Part shown: positions 1-8,222 of the stretch, in pieces
Numbering within the stretch: the stretch's first letter is position 1
How the letters are laid out: each line of letters opens with the position of its first letter
Source of the DNA: Spirochaetaceae bacterium
Lineage (GTDB): Bacteria; Spirochaetota; Spirochaetia; B11-G9
Assembly (NCBI GenBank): GCA_015493635.1
Contig: WGCU01000043.1
Location: 1 to 64,000, forward strand
Direction: 5' to 3'
DNA length: 64,000 bases
The notes under the pieces: model-generated
The model's database searches: none
Told to the model about the DNA's origin: nothing
Seen by the model: the letters and a program-made list of their open reading frames with translations, nothing else
Program-made: the position numbers and the translations under genes

Positions 1-3
1 GTA

Positions 4-46
4 ATTTTTGCCTTCCTTAAGTGGAGGCTGCAAAAATAGTAATTTT

Positions 47-49
<3 letters not shown>
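4..49 (+). repeat. Alternative hairpins in the leader just before 5S rRNA
   Basis: The octamer ATTTTTGC occurs at 4-11 and again at 42-49, and its exact complement GCAAAAAT lies between them at 30-37. The middle arm can therefore pair with the first copy (8 bp, extended inward by about 5 bp between 12-16 and 23-27) or with the second copy (8 bp, 4-nt loop), but not with both. The second hairpin would hold the 5' end of 5S rRNA. The position suggests the 23S-5S spacer of an rRNA operon and a processing role, but 23S itself is outside the window. Confidence 0.5.
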
Positions 50-161
<112 letters not shown>

Positions 162-201
162 TTTTTTTAATTTTAGATGCGTTCCTCACGGTTTACAACC
201 G

Positions 202-266
202 TTCCGGTACGCATCTTTGGATAGAGCGCGGCTTGCGAAGCAAACGCGCGGGCCGGAGTACCGGAA
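202..266. repeat. Nested palindromic element (REP/MITE-like)
   Basis: Three sets of arms are nested: TTCCGGTAC at 202-210 with its exact complement GTACCGGAA at 258-266, GCGCG at 226-230 with CGCGC at 245-249, and GCTT at 231-234 with AAGC at 238-241. The segment lies in a gene-free region, is GC-richer than its surroundings and has no convincing reading frame. It could be a repetitive extragenic palindrome or a structured RNA; copy number in the genome would tell. Confidence 0.45.
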
Positions 267-304
267 GAGCGTAAATGAAGACTTTCAGTAAGTAAATGAA
301 TTAC

Positions 305-379
305 GGTATCAATACCCCGGGTTAAACCCTGTATCCATTCCGCTATCGTGGTCTATTCCGCGGCAAGCTGCGGGGTATT
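305..379. repeat. Second palindromic element with 9-bp terminal arms
   Basis: AATACCCCG at 311-319 is the exact complement of CGGGGTATT at 371-379, giving a 69-bp unit with perfect terminal inverted repeats. Inside the right arm CCGCGGC (358-364) can also pair with GCTGCGG (367-373), and GGTAT-CA-ATACC forms a small palindrome at 305-316. With the element at 202-266 it accounts for much of the gene-free stretch 169-464; nothing else recognisable was seen there. A dispersed repeat is the likely explanation. Confidence 0.4.
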
Positions 380-464
380 TTAAGCTTACTTTCGTGCACT
401 GCACCCTCTCGGGAGTGTGACCAATAAGTTGTCTCGTTCCACTCACCCGTTTGAGAATAAACAT

Positions 465-493
465 TTGTAAATATTTAAAAAAGACGTTACAAT
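465..493 (+). promoter_or_regulatory. Candidate sigma70 promoter of the stress-protein gene
   Basis: TTGTAA (465-470) and TACAAT (488-493) are separated by 17 bp, matching the -35/-10 consensus at 4/6 and 5/6 positions. A purine-rich ribosome site (AAAGGGG, about 500-506) precedes the ATG at 512. Confidence 0.5.
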
Positions 494-511
494 AGGATAA
501 AGGGGCTTCTT

Positions 512-1315
512 ATGATTAAAGAAATAATCGTTGGAATAGACGGATCCGAAGAAAGTTTACATGCATATAAATTTGCATGTCTACTCTCGAAAAATACGGG
601 AGCTTCAATACATGTTTTGTATATTGTAGATCAGCGCCGTACAGAGCTTCCTTATATGTATTCTACAACCTTTTTTGACCTTTCGTATGAAAAGATTTAC
701 ATACCGCCTGACCAGGAACTCCTGTCTTTTTATAAAAAACTACGGAGAGATATGGTACAGTTTGGTAAAAATTGTCTCAAAACTATAAAAGATATAGATT
801 GCCCGTCGCTATCTCCTCCTGAAACAGAGATTACCGAAGGTATCCCCTTTGAGATACTTATTGATAAAGCCGGAGATGAGAGCATGATTCTTCTCGGCCA
901 GTATGGTGAGAATAAAAACTTCCATAAAAATATTCTGGGATCCACGGTAGAGGAGGTCATCAGAAAATCTGATGCTCCCGTAATGGTATGCTCACATCCT
1001 GTAACAAAAATCAAACGTATAGCGTGTTTTGATGACGGGAGCTCATCTTATGAACGTGTAAAGAAATTTATTGATACAAATTTTTCAGAAAACAGTGTGG
1101 ATATTACCCGCTATACTCAACGGAGCGATGCAGATACAGAGGATGCTGTACGTATTAAAAACGAGGCGGAATTACTTGAGGCTGTAGAAAAAGAGAAATT
1201 TGATATAGTTCTCATTGGAGCTCATGGTAAACATAAGGTAACAGAGTATCTCCTGGGATCTCATGCTGTCCACCTGGTGAGAAAAAGCAGTTGTCCAGTT
1301 ATTATTGTTAAATAA
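512..1315 (+). CDS. Universal stress protein, tandem UspA domains
   Basis: A 267-aa cytoplasmic protein made of two Usp folds in tandem. Domain 1 (about 1-165) starts with the typical strand and DGS turn and ends with GQYG followed after ten residues by GST. Domain 2 (about 168-267) carries GAHG followed after nine residues by GS, then SCPVIIVK. These are the G-2x-G-9x-G(S/T) ATP-binding signatures of ATP-type Usp proteins, so nucleotide binding is likely in domain 2 and plausible in domain 1. It is a single gene with its own promoter-like sequence, and cheW follows after 50 bp. Such proteins are linked to stress survival, but the exact role here is unknown. Confidence 0.88.
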   Translation: MIKEIIVGIDGSEESLHAYKFACLLSKNTGASIHVLYIVDQRRTELPYMYSTTFFDLSYEKIYIPPDQELLSFYKKLRRDMVQFGKNCLKTIKDIDCPSLSPPETEITEGIPFEILIDKAGDESMILLGQYGENKNFHKNILGSTVEEVIRKSDAPVMVCSHPVTKIKRIACFDDGSSSYERVKKFIDTNFSENSVDITRYTQRSDADTEDAVRIKNEAELLEAVEKEKFDIVLIGAHGKHKVTEYLLGSHAVHLVRKSSCPVIIVK

Positions 1316-1319
1316 ACAG

Positions 1320-1348
1320 TTGCAAAATAGTGCTTTCTTAATTATTCT
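1320..1348 (+). promoter_or_regulatory. Weak candidate promoter before cheW
   Basis: TTGCAA (1320-1325) and TATTCT (1343-1348) lie 17 bp apart in the 50-bp gap after the stress-protein gene. The -10 match is only 4/6. A good SD (AAGGGAG, about 1354-1360) precedes the cheW ATG. Confidence 0.3.
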
Positions 1349-1365
1349 ATGTAAAGGGAGTAATA

Positions 1366-1848
1366 ATGGCAGAAACTGAGGATAAAAAAATACAGCTGGT
1401 TACCTTTCAGCTTGGAGAAGAATTATACGGTATTGATATTATGACTGTAGAAGGTATCGTACGTGTGGAGGAAACACGGTCCATACCAAATGCACCGCCT
1501 TATGTTGATGGTATTTTTAATCTGAGAGGCGAAATAATTCCCATAATCAGTCTTCATAAAAGATTTCATATAAGAAAATCAGTGATGAGTGAAGAAGATG
1601 AGCTCTTAAGCGGCTTTGTCATTATCAAAATCAGCGGTATGAAACTTGGGATAATAATAGATAAAGTATCAAGAGTTGTAACGGTAGATCTTGAAAAAAT
1701 GCAGCAGCCGCCCCAGATGCTTTCGGGAATAGGCGCGGAATATATACAGGGAGTCTTCAGCCGTGATGAAGGGTATCTTATTATCCTCAATATTGAGCGG
1801 TTGTTCGATCCGAAAGAGCTGCAGAAACTCGGAACTATAAGTAGATAG
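1366..1848 (+). CDS. cheW: Chemotaxis coupling protein CheW
   Basis: A 160-aa protein of the usual CheW length, consisting of one CheW domain. It opens with the family pattern VTFQLGEELYGIDI, continues with a glycine/asparagine turn (FNLRGEIIPIISL) and ends with the second beta-barrel half around residues 90-150 (LGIIIDKVSRVV, then a GVFSRDEGYLIILNIERLF segment). CheW bridges chemoreceptors and the kinase CheA in polar arrays. It sits alone, about 54 kb from the CheA gene at the far end of the flagellar cluster. The next gene follows after 14 bp, so cheW probably heads an operon that also contains nadK and recN. Confidence 0.93.
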   Translation: MAETEDKKIQLVTFQLGEELYGIDIMTVEGIVRVEETRSIPNAPPYVDGIFNLRGEIIPIISLHKRFHIRKSVMSEEDELLSGFVIIKISGMKLGIIIDKVSRVVTVDLEKMQQPPQMLSGIGAEYIQGVFSRDEGYLIILNIERLFDPKELQKLGTISR

Positions 1849-1862
1849 TACGGATAGAATTT

Positions 1863-2885
1863 GTGATATCAGTATTTAAACCTTCAATTAAACGTAAAGA
1901 TATGGACAGAGTGCTTACCTGCCTCATTTCAGATTTTATAGGTTTCGGTGAACGTGCCAGAGAGTTTATACATCTTATTTCTCAGTACCTTGAAGCTGAA
2001 GCAGGAGTGGGATTTCGTGATTATTCCGTTGCTTTCGGGAGTGCTCTTGATCTTCTTGAGCTTGAACCCGGTAGTTCTGTGATTATTTCACCCCTGTCTC
2101 CAGCCTTTTACTATTATGAAATTAAGAGGCGCGGTTTTGATGTTGTCTACGCTGATGTAAATCCGGTAAACGGATGTATGGATCTGTCTGCTATTGCCGA
2201 GCTGCAAAAAAATACTCCCGCAGCATTGTTTCTCCATTTTCCTCTTGGGTTTATTCCCGACCTTGCTTTACTGGAAAATATCACTATTCCTGTGGTTATG
2301 GATATTTCTTCTGCGTTCAGCGGGACATATAAAGGGCAGTCTTTCTGCCAATTGGCAGATATACTTATTGTAAGTCTCGAAGAAGAGGGTATTATTACCG
2401 CAGGCGGTGGAACTTTGGTGGTAAGCGGGAAAAGCAGGTATGTTTCAAAGATTCAAAAATTCAGGAAAATAGTTCCCGTAACTTCACTGTTAACCGATAT
2501 CAATGCGTCACTTGGAACAGTTCAGTTCCATCAGATGGATTCGTTTCTTGAAAAAAGAAAGGCTATTGATGAAATATTCCGTGTTTCTCTTATGAGAGGA
2601 AGACACACAAGGCTGCTTCAGGAAGACGATAGCAATAATGTTCCCTTTTCGTTCCCTGTTTTATTGGAAGGGAATATTCAGGATGTACGTCAGTATGCAC
2701 GGAAAAAGAATATTCGGACAAAAATAGCCTTTGAAGATGCGGTGTTCCTGCAGCATCAAATTGAACGGTATTCTTGTCCGAACGCACTATCCATTGTAAA
2801 GAGATCTATTCTCTTTCCATTGTATCCCTCCTTAAGCAAACGGAATATAGAAATAATTTCCAAAGTACTCACAACACTGCCATGA
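1863..2885 (+). CDS. DegT/DnrJ/EryC1-like protein lacking the PLP lysine
   Basis: A 340-aa protein with the layout of sugar aminotransferases of the DegT/DnrJ/EryC1/StrS family: the FGSALDLLEL helix (about 59-68), the PLP-stacking strand region and the conserved aspartate D147 in VVMDISSAFSGTYKG. At the place where the family has the Schiff-base lysine (usually an SFHATK-type motif before a GEGG turn), this protein reads SLEEEG (171-176) before ITAGGG (178-183), so there is no lysine. It is probably not an aminotransferase and may be a binding or structural relative. The start is GTG with only a weak SD. It lies between cheW and nadK with short gaps, and the context gives no clear pathway. 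Confidence 0.7.
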   Translation: MISVFKPSIKRKDMDRVLTCLISDFIGFGERAREFIHLISQYLEAEAGVGFRDYSVAFGSALDLLELEPGSSVIISPLSPAFYYYEIKRRGFDVVYADVNPVNGCMDLSAIAELQKNTPAALFLHFPLGFIPDLALLENITIPVVMDISSAFSGTYKGQSFCQLADILIVSLEEEGIITAGGGTLVVSGKSRYVSKIQKFRKIVPVTSLLTDINASLGTVQFHQMDSFLEKRKAIDEIFRVSLMRGRHTRLLQEDDSNNVPFSFPVLLEGNIQDVRQYARKKNIRTKIAFEDAVFLQHQIERYSCPNALSIVKRSILFPLYPSLSKRNIEIISKVLTTLP

Positions 2886-2903
2886 GAAGCAGAGGGGGTA
2901 TGC

Positions 2904-3758
2904 GTGAATAAGTCCATAAAAAAAGTATTGATCATTGCCAATCTTCATAAACGGGAGGTTAAAGGCCTCATTGAAGAGATTAAAGATTACCTTGAGCAAA
3001 AGAAAATAGAGGTTGTTGTTTTTGGTTTTATCGGTAAACCGGAAATCCCGGATGTCAGGGGAATAGATTTTGTTTTCTCCTTGGGAGGTGATGGTACCGT
3101 TCTGTATGCTTCAAGGGTAGTGGAAAGTTCAGGGATTCCTATTCTTGCGCTTAATCTTGGGAAATTCGGGTTTATTACAGAAATATCAAAGGCGGAATGG
3201 AAAACAGTATTCGAAAAGTATCAGAAAAATGAGGTTGGCTTGTCACGCAGAATTATGCTCAAAGTAGTTGTGGAAAGAGAAGGCCGGAAAATCATCTCAT
3301 TTAAAGGACTGAATGATGCGGTTATCAGCTGCGAAGGTATTTCAACAATTGTAAAGCTCAGTCTGATGATAAATGACACACCCCTTGGTGAGTACCGGGC
3401 GGACGGTGTTATCGTCGCAACACCAACCGGTTCAACAGCATACAGTGTTTCTGCAGGAGGTCCCATCCTTGATCCGGAACTGGAAGCATTAATTGTTAAT
3501 CCAATCTGTCCTTTCACCCTTTCAAACCGTCCTCTTGTTGTTTCCGGTGATGAAGTTATCACTATTCTTGTTGAAGCGGATCAGAGAGTTGGAATCATCC
3601 TTTCTATTGACGGTCAGGATTCTTTTCCTCTGCTTCCTCATGACAGAGTTATTATAGAAAAATCCCATAGTAAAACACTTCTTGTTAAATCGGATGTCCG
3701 GAATTTTTATGAAATTCTACGATCTAAATTAAATTGGTCGGGGGGCCCCGATGCTTGA
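2904..3758 (+). CDS. nadK: NAD kinase
   Basis: A 284-aa enzyme that phosphorylates NAD to NADP with ATP or polyphosphate. The diagnostic GGDGT motif is at 61-65 (catalytic Asp63), followed by LNLGKFGFITEI and, in the C-terminal half, the nucleotide-binding segment VATPTGSTAYSVSAGGP. The length is normal for the bacterial family. The start is GTG behind a purine-rich site (AGAGGGGG). The last 8 bp overlap recN, so the two are translationally coupled. The nadK-recN pairing is common in bacteria. Confidence 0.95.
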   Translation: MNKSIKKVLIIANLHKREVKGLIEEIKDYLEQKKIEVVVFGFIGKPEIPDVRGIDFVFSLGGDGTVLYASRVVESSGIPILALNLGKFGFITEISKAEWKTVFEKYQKNEVGLSRRIMLKVVVEREGRKIISFKGLNDAVISCEGISTIVKLSLMINDTPLGEYRADGVIVATPTGSTAYSVSAGGPILDPELEALIVNPICPFTLSNRPLVVSGDEVITILVEADQRVGIILSIDGQDSFPLLPHDRVIIEKSHSKTLLVKSDVRNFYEILRSKLNWSGGPDA

Positions 3759-5436
3759 AGAACTTACTATTCAGAATTATGCATTGATTGAGTCTCTTAC
3801 CTTGAAGTTTACTTCCGGGCTTACCATTTTTTCCGGAGAAACAGGAGCAGGAAAATCTATAATAATAGGAGCTCTCGGACTGCTTCTCGGTGCCAAGGGA
3901 GATCCTGGTTTAATACGTACCGGAAGCAGTGAAACAAAGGTATCCGGAGTTATACATGTCATGGAGAATAACGATGCGCAGGCATGGCTTGAAGAACGGG
4001 ATATAGCTGCTGATGATGGTTATGTTGTTATCAGACGGACTGTCCGTTCTGCCGGGAGAGGGACCCTTTCTATCCAATCCATGCCTGTGACGCGAAGCGA
4101 GCTTGCTGAGTTTACCTCGTTTCTCTTTGATATGCATGGGCAGCATGCTCATCAGTCACTGCTGAATATAGATAATCACCGGAAACTCCTCGATAACTAT
4201 TCGGGTATTTCCCGGGATGTCGCACAATTGAGAGAAACCTTTTCCGAGCTGTCCGGATTAAAGAAAAAGCAGGAAGCATTAAAGAAAACTGAACGAGATA
4301 TACTTATTGAGCGTGATATGCTGCAGCATGCAATACAGGAAATAAATGATGCGGAGCTTTCACCGGGAGAAGAAGAAATTCTTATAGATGAAAGGTCGGT
4401 GCTGGTACAGCATGAAAGTTTGATGGTATTGTTTGAAACCTTTAAGGAATCTCTGGCAGCAGAAAGCAGCGGAGCATTGACGAAACTTGGAACAGCTGGA
4501 GAATCCCTCGATAAAATAGCAGGTATTATCAGTTCAGCTGATACGTATAGGGAACGGTGGAATAATGCATTCTTTGAAATTGAAGACATTTTTGAAACAT
4601 TGAAAGCTATGGAGGAGGAAATTGACTATTCTCCTGAACGGCTTGAAGAATGTGAAGACAGGTTGCAGCTTATCCGCAGACTTGAAAAAAAGTATGGTGA
4701 CTCTATAGAGGAGGTACTCAGGTATAAAGCTGAAGCTGAAAAAAAGCTTACAGGGTTCGAGAATCGTGATGCCGATATTTCCTCTCTGGAAAAACAGATT
4801 GCTGTCAAGGAAAAATTTGTTCTTGAAAAAGCGCATTTTATCTCGTCAACACGTAAATCCCGCGGGACAATACTTGAGAAAGAGATTCTCGGCGGGCTGC
4901 ATAAACTTGGAATGGGAAAAGCCTCTTTTAAAATAAGTATTAAAAATCGTGAAACTGGCAATGGAAAGTTTACATGCGGACCGACAGGAATGGATCGTGT
5001 AGAATTCCTTATATCCACCAACGAAGGGGAACCGCTGAAGCCGCTTAAGGCAATAGCCTCAGGAGGAGAGCTTTCACGGATAATGTTAAGTATAAAATCT
5101 GTTCTTGCTGATTCTGATAATATCTCCACCCTTGTTTTTGATGAGATTGATACTGGAATCGGCGGTGAAGTAGCGCTCTCTGTAGGGGAGCATCTTGTAT
5201 CGCTGTCGAGGCACAAACAAATTCTTTGTATAACACACCTTGCTTCCATTGCTGTTTGTGCCGATAGTCAATATAAAGTGGACAAATTAACAGAAGAGGG
5301 GAGAACCTTTACAGAAGTTCATATTGTTAGTGGTGAAGAGAGAGTGAAAGAAATTGCCCGGATGCTTGCGGGTGATACAGAAGGAACGGCATCACTTGAC
5401 CATGCCCGGGAATTATTGCATAAGTATCAGCAATAG
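3751..5436 (+). CDS. recN: DNA repair protein RecN
   Basis: A 561-aa SMC-like ATPase acting in double-strand break repair. The Walker A motif GETGAGKS is at 29-36 of the N-terminal head, two long coiled-coil arms occupy about 155-360, and the C-terminal head carries the ABC signature region (ASGGELSRIMLSIK) and the Walker B FDEIDTGIGG. Length and layout are typical. The ATG lies within the end of nadK behind GGGGGCCCCG, so expression is coupled. A 207-aa open frame opposite this gene is a coding shadow. Confidence 0.96.
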   Translation: MLEELTIQNYALIESLTLKFTSGLTIFSGETGAGKSIIIGALGLLLGAKGDPGLIRTGSSETKVSGVIHVMENNDAQAWLEERDIAADDGYVVIRRTVRSAGRGTLSIQSMPVTRSELAEFTSFLFDMHGQHAHQSLLNIDNHRKLLDNYSGISRDVAQLRETFSELSGLKKKQEALKKTERDILIERDMLQHAIQEINDAELSPGEEEILIDERSVLVQHESLMVLFETFKESLAAESSGALTKLGTAGESLDKIAGIISSADTYRERWNNAFFEIEDIFETLKAMEEEIDYSPERLEECEDRLQLIRRLEKKYGDSIEEVLRYKAEAEKKLTGFENRDADISSLEKQIAVKEKFVLEKAHFISSTRKSRGTILEKEILGGLHKLGMGKASFKISIKNRETGNGKFTCGPTGMDRVEFLISTNEGEPLKPLKAIASGGELSRIMLSIKSVLADSDNISTLVFDEIDTGIGGEVALSVGEHLVSLSRHKQILCITHLASIAVCADSQYKVDKLTEEGRTFTEVHIVSGEERVKEIARMLAGDTEGTASLDHARELLHKYQQ

Positions 5437-5458
5437 AGGGATAAAACAGGAGTTTGTT

Positions 5459-6271
5459 TTGGGAAAAGTCAGCGGTGAAGCACGGAAAATTTACTCTGAG
5501 AGAATAAAAGAGTATAAGGCAGTCATTGAATCAATTCATACACGGGAAAAACAAATACTCGGAGAGATCCAGCTGGATAAAGATAATGCAGGATACCAGA
5601 GAATTGTTCTTGCTGATGAAACCCTCAATATTGTTTCTTATTTTCTTCTGATGAATAAAGTTTCTACGGAACTTCTGGGTTTAAAAAATGAAGAATTACT
5701 AAACAATGCACGAAAGGCATGTTACAAATCTATTATCTATCTAGAGCAGGTGGTAACGGATTATATAGATGTTTCTTTTTCAGAATATGAAGAACAGCTG
5801 GAAAAAATTTCTGATTTTTCTGATGAAGGACGCTGGAAGCTGATCCAAAAACTAGGCTTTTCTATTGATTCGGTAAAACTGGAATATGGAGAAAATACTA
5901 AGTGGAAGTGGGCTTTTGTTGAACTTGAAGGAAGATTCGGTACCGTAGCAAAAAATATACTGAACTTGAGAAAAGTTATTGCGGGAATGGATCCAAGAGT
6001 TGAAGGATATGAAATACGATATGCACATATACATCTTACTCTTGACCTTCTGCAGCAGGCGGCAGACCGGTACAGGGAAAAATATGAATTATCAACAAAC
6101 AGGCTTGATGACTTTAAATTGGCCATTAGATATCTGTCAGCTTTACGGAGGCTGTATGTTCTTATGGGTGAAACAAATGAAAGTGAAGTAATAAAAAAGA
6201 AAATAGAAATATGGAAAACCAAGATGGAGAGTGATCAACGCCGAAAAGAATCAATTTCCAAAAAGCGTTGA
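5459..6271 (+). CDS. Helical protein of unknown function
   Basis: I do not recognise this 270-aa protein. It is charged, has no signal peptide or membrane segment, and appears almost wholly alpha-helical, with heptad-like stretches in the first 60 residues and repeated helical hairpins later. The C-terminal part (about 170-265) could be a TPR-like or coiled-coil module. The frame extends upstream into recN, but a TTG at 5459 preceded by AGGAG (5448-5452, 6-bp spacing) is the likely start. It follows recN by 22 bp and precedes two exported-protein genes, so it is probably part of the same transcript. Confidence 0.7.
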   Translation: MGKVSGEARKIYSERIKEYKAVIESIHTREKQILGEIQLDKDNAGYQRIVLADETLNIVSYFLLMNKVSTELLGLKNEELLNNARKACYKSIIYLEQVVTDYIDVSFSEYEEQLEKISDFSDEGRWKLIQKLGFSIDSVKLEYGENTKWKWAFVELEGRFGTVAKNILNLRKVIAGMDPRVEGYEIRYAHIHLTLDLLQQAADRYREKYELSTNRLDDFKLAIRYLSALRRLYVLMGETNESEVIKKKIEIWKTKMESDQRRKESISKKR

Positions 6272-6288
6272 GGTAAGGACATCCTGAT

Positions 6289-7347
6289 ATGAAAATTACA
6301 AAGCATGTATTTCCACTGTTTTTTGTGCTGCTTTATATCATCTTTTTTGGCAGAACAATTTTCCCTGAAGTTTCTCTCAAACCCAGGTGGGTTAAACGGA
6401 TAGAAACTTCTATCGTATCCGTATCCCCTGAAGGCAATTTTGATCATGCAAAACCATTTAAGTTTTCTGATTGGTTCGGATATTTTCTTTCTAATGGTAA
6501 CATATTGTTTAGTGAAAAAACGCTGTATGGCGTAGCTGTTGATGCGCACGGTTTTATAAATTACTCAAGTGTTAACAACAACCTTCTTGTGCGGTACCCC
6601 AATGGTTTGATAAATGGAACTATTCCTTTGGCAGGATATCCGCTTTTTCAGGGGGGGAAACGGTTTGTCCTTTCTGCTGATGAAAACAATCTTACACAAA
6701 TTAATATGCAGGGGCAGATATCCCGTCAATTTACCTTCAATTCTCTTATTACTGGTATATCAGTAGAGGATGGATTTATCTTTATCGGAACATTGAATGA
6801 AGGAGCTGTCCTCATTAATGAAAAAGGAGAAAAAATATACACTTTCAATCCTGATGTAAGCAAAGTAAACATTATTTATGGAGTGAGTGTGTCCCGTAAT
6901 GACAGGAGTCTTCTTGTTGTTTCCGGGATTGAACCACAGATTCTCACTCTTCTGAGCAGGAGAGGGAATACCTATAGAACAGACTATTCTTTAAAGCTAG
7001 GGACAGCTCTGCGGCATCATGTTATATGTGGATTTTCTACAGATGGAAAAACAGCTTTCATTGAAAGAAAGAACAGTGTTGTGCTGCTGGATATATCGAG
7101 CAGAAATATGGTTACCCTGCCTCTTAATGGTGTACTCCAGAATTGTGTTCAAGATAATTCCCGTGGATTATTTTATACTGTGGCACAAAAAGAAAGGGAA
7201 AGTTTGTTCTCCTCTTTTACCAAGGAAGGAAAAGCGGTATTTTCTTTTATTCTTCCCGGTGAGAATCCGTTTTTTAAGGTTGATAATTCCTCTCTCTACA
7301 TCGGAGCTGAAAACCGTCTCATAAGACTGGATGTGGTAGAGCTATAA
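6289..7347 (+). CDS. Exported beta-propeller-like protein of unknown function
   Basis: A 352-aa protein with an N-terminal hydrophobic stretch (about 8-27) that looks like a signal peptide or signal anchor. The rest is a run of short beta-strand blocks of the type seen in WD40/YVTN propellers: repeated phrases such as GFINYSS, FIFIGTLNEGAVLINEKGEKIYTF and LFYTVAQKE spaced about 40-45 residues apart. No catalytic motif is visible. It overlaps the following LytM-like gene by one base (TAATG), so the two are translated together and probably act in the same envelope compartment. The propeller reading is by eye from residue patterns. Confidence 0.65.
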   Translation: MKITKHVFPLFFVLLYIIFFGRTIFPEVSLKPRWVKRIETSIVSVSPEGNFDHAKPFKFSDWFGYFLSNGNILFSEKTLYGVAVDAHGFINYSSVNNNLLVRYPNGLINGTIPLAGYPLFQGGKRFVLSADENNLTQINMQGQISRQFTFNSLITGISVEDGFIFIGTLNEGAVLINEKGEKIYTFNPDVSKVNIIYGVSVSRNDRSLLVVSGIEPQILTLLSRRGNTYRTDYSLKLGTALRHHVICGFSTDGKTAFIERKNSVVLLDISSRNMVTLPLNGVLQNCVQDNSRGLFYTVAQKERESLFSSFTKEGKAVFSFILPGENPFFKVDNSSLYIGAENRLIRLDVVEL

Positions 7348-8213
7348 TGATGAAACACCTTGTAATTTTGCTGCTTTTTCTTGTTCCGGGACTTCTATTT
7401 TCGTTCCAGTGGCCGCTCAAGAATCCTGTTTTGATTGTAACATTTGCTGAGGATATTGATCATTCTTTCTCGGAAGGAGTAGATCTTGCAAGTTCTCAAA
7501 AAACGGTACATCCCATATCTCAGGGAGAAGTAGTCTTCTATCATAAAGAAAAGAATCGTCAGAATGACATTCCGGCTCCCCTTGGGAATCTCATCGTTCT
7601 ACAGCACAGGAGGGGGCTTTATTCTTTCTACGCACATCTTGAGAACATAAATGTTGATGATACTAATTTTCTTGTAACCGAAAATACTTCACTCGGTAGT
7701 ATCGGAACTTCAGGAATAAGCCGGGGGCAGTCACTGTTTTTCGCTTTACTTGATGGTGAGTTTGATCAGTTTGTTAATCCTTTACTATCATTGCCTCCGA
7801 TACAGGATACTGAAAGGCCGGAGATAGGAAGTCTCTTTTTGAGTACTCCTCATTCACGGGAAAAGGTGGTAAAAGGCAAAACGGTTACTTCAGGAACATA
7901 TACGGCAGCAGTAGAAATCAGGGATTTCAGCAATAATGTTACTTTCTATTGTCCTCTGGCACCTTACAGTATCGATCTCTATGTAAACGGGGAGCTTAAG
8001 AAAAGTATAAAGTTTGAATTTCTTACTTTAAAAGCTGGCAGGCGGGTATTGCAGAATACGCTTCTCTCATTCTCTGATCTGTATAAAGGACCCTGGCTTT
8101 TTTCTGCCGGGTCTCTTGATATACCGCCGGGAGATACCCGTATAGAGTTATCTGTAAAAGATTTTGAAGGGAATGAAACCATAAAAATATTCAGAATTAA
8201 AAGTGTTGAGTAG
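7347..8213 (+). CDS. Degenerate LytM/M23 peptidase-like exported protein
   Basis: A 288-aa protein with a signal peptide (about 1-19), a LytM/M23 fold over about 22-150 and a beta-rich C-terminal domain (about 155-288). The fold is recognisable (SEGVDLAS, LGNLIVLQH, YAHLEN, TSGISRGQ), but the zinc ligands are mostly lost: the first His of HxGxD is Ser42 (Asp46 is kept) and the HLH pair is Ser129 and Phe131. His97 of the YAHL motif remains. By analogy with EnvC/NlpD it may regulate an amidase or bind peptidoglycan instead of cutting it, but no partner is visible. It is coupled to the upstream propeller-like gene. Confidence 0.75.
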   Translation: MMKHLVILLLFLVPGLLFSFQWPLKNPVLIVTFAEDIDHSFSEGVDLASSQKTVHPISQGEVVFYHKEKNRQNDIPAPLGNLIVLQHRRGLYSFYAHLENINVDDTNFLVTENTSLGSIGTSGISRGQSLFFALLDGEFDQFVNPLLSLPPIQDTERPEIGSLFLSTPHSREKVVKGKTVTSGTYTAAVEIRDFSNNVTFYCPLAPYSIDLYVNGELKKSIKFEFLTLKAGRRVLQNTLLSFSDLYKGPWLFSAGSLDIPPGDTRIELSVKDFEGNETIKIFRIKSVE

Positions 8214-8222
8214 ATATCTTAT

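Noticed and set aside
311-379. tRNA-like structure in the second palindromic element
   Set aside because: The terminal 9-bp stem suggested a folded RNA of about 70 nt, but there is no T-loop GTTCRA, anticodon arm or CCA-like end.
4626-5249. 207-aa antisense frame in recN
   Set aside because: The sense strand is a fully conserved RecN; the antisense product is Ser/Arg/Ile-rich as expected from a mirror of coding sequence.
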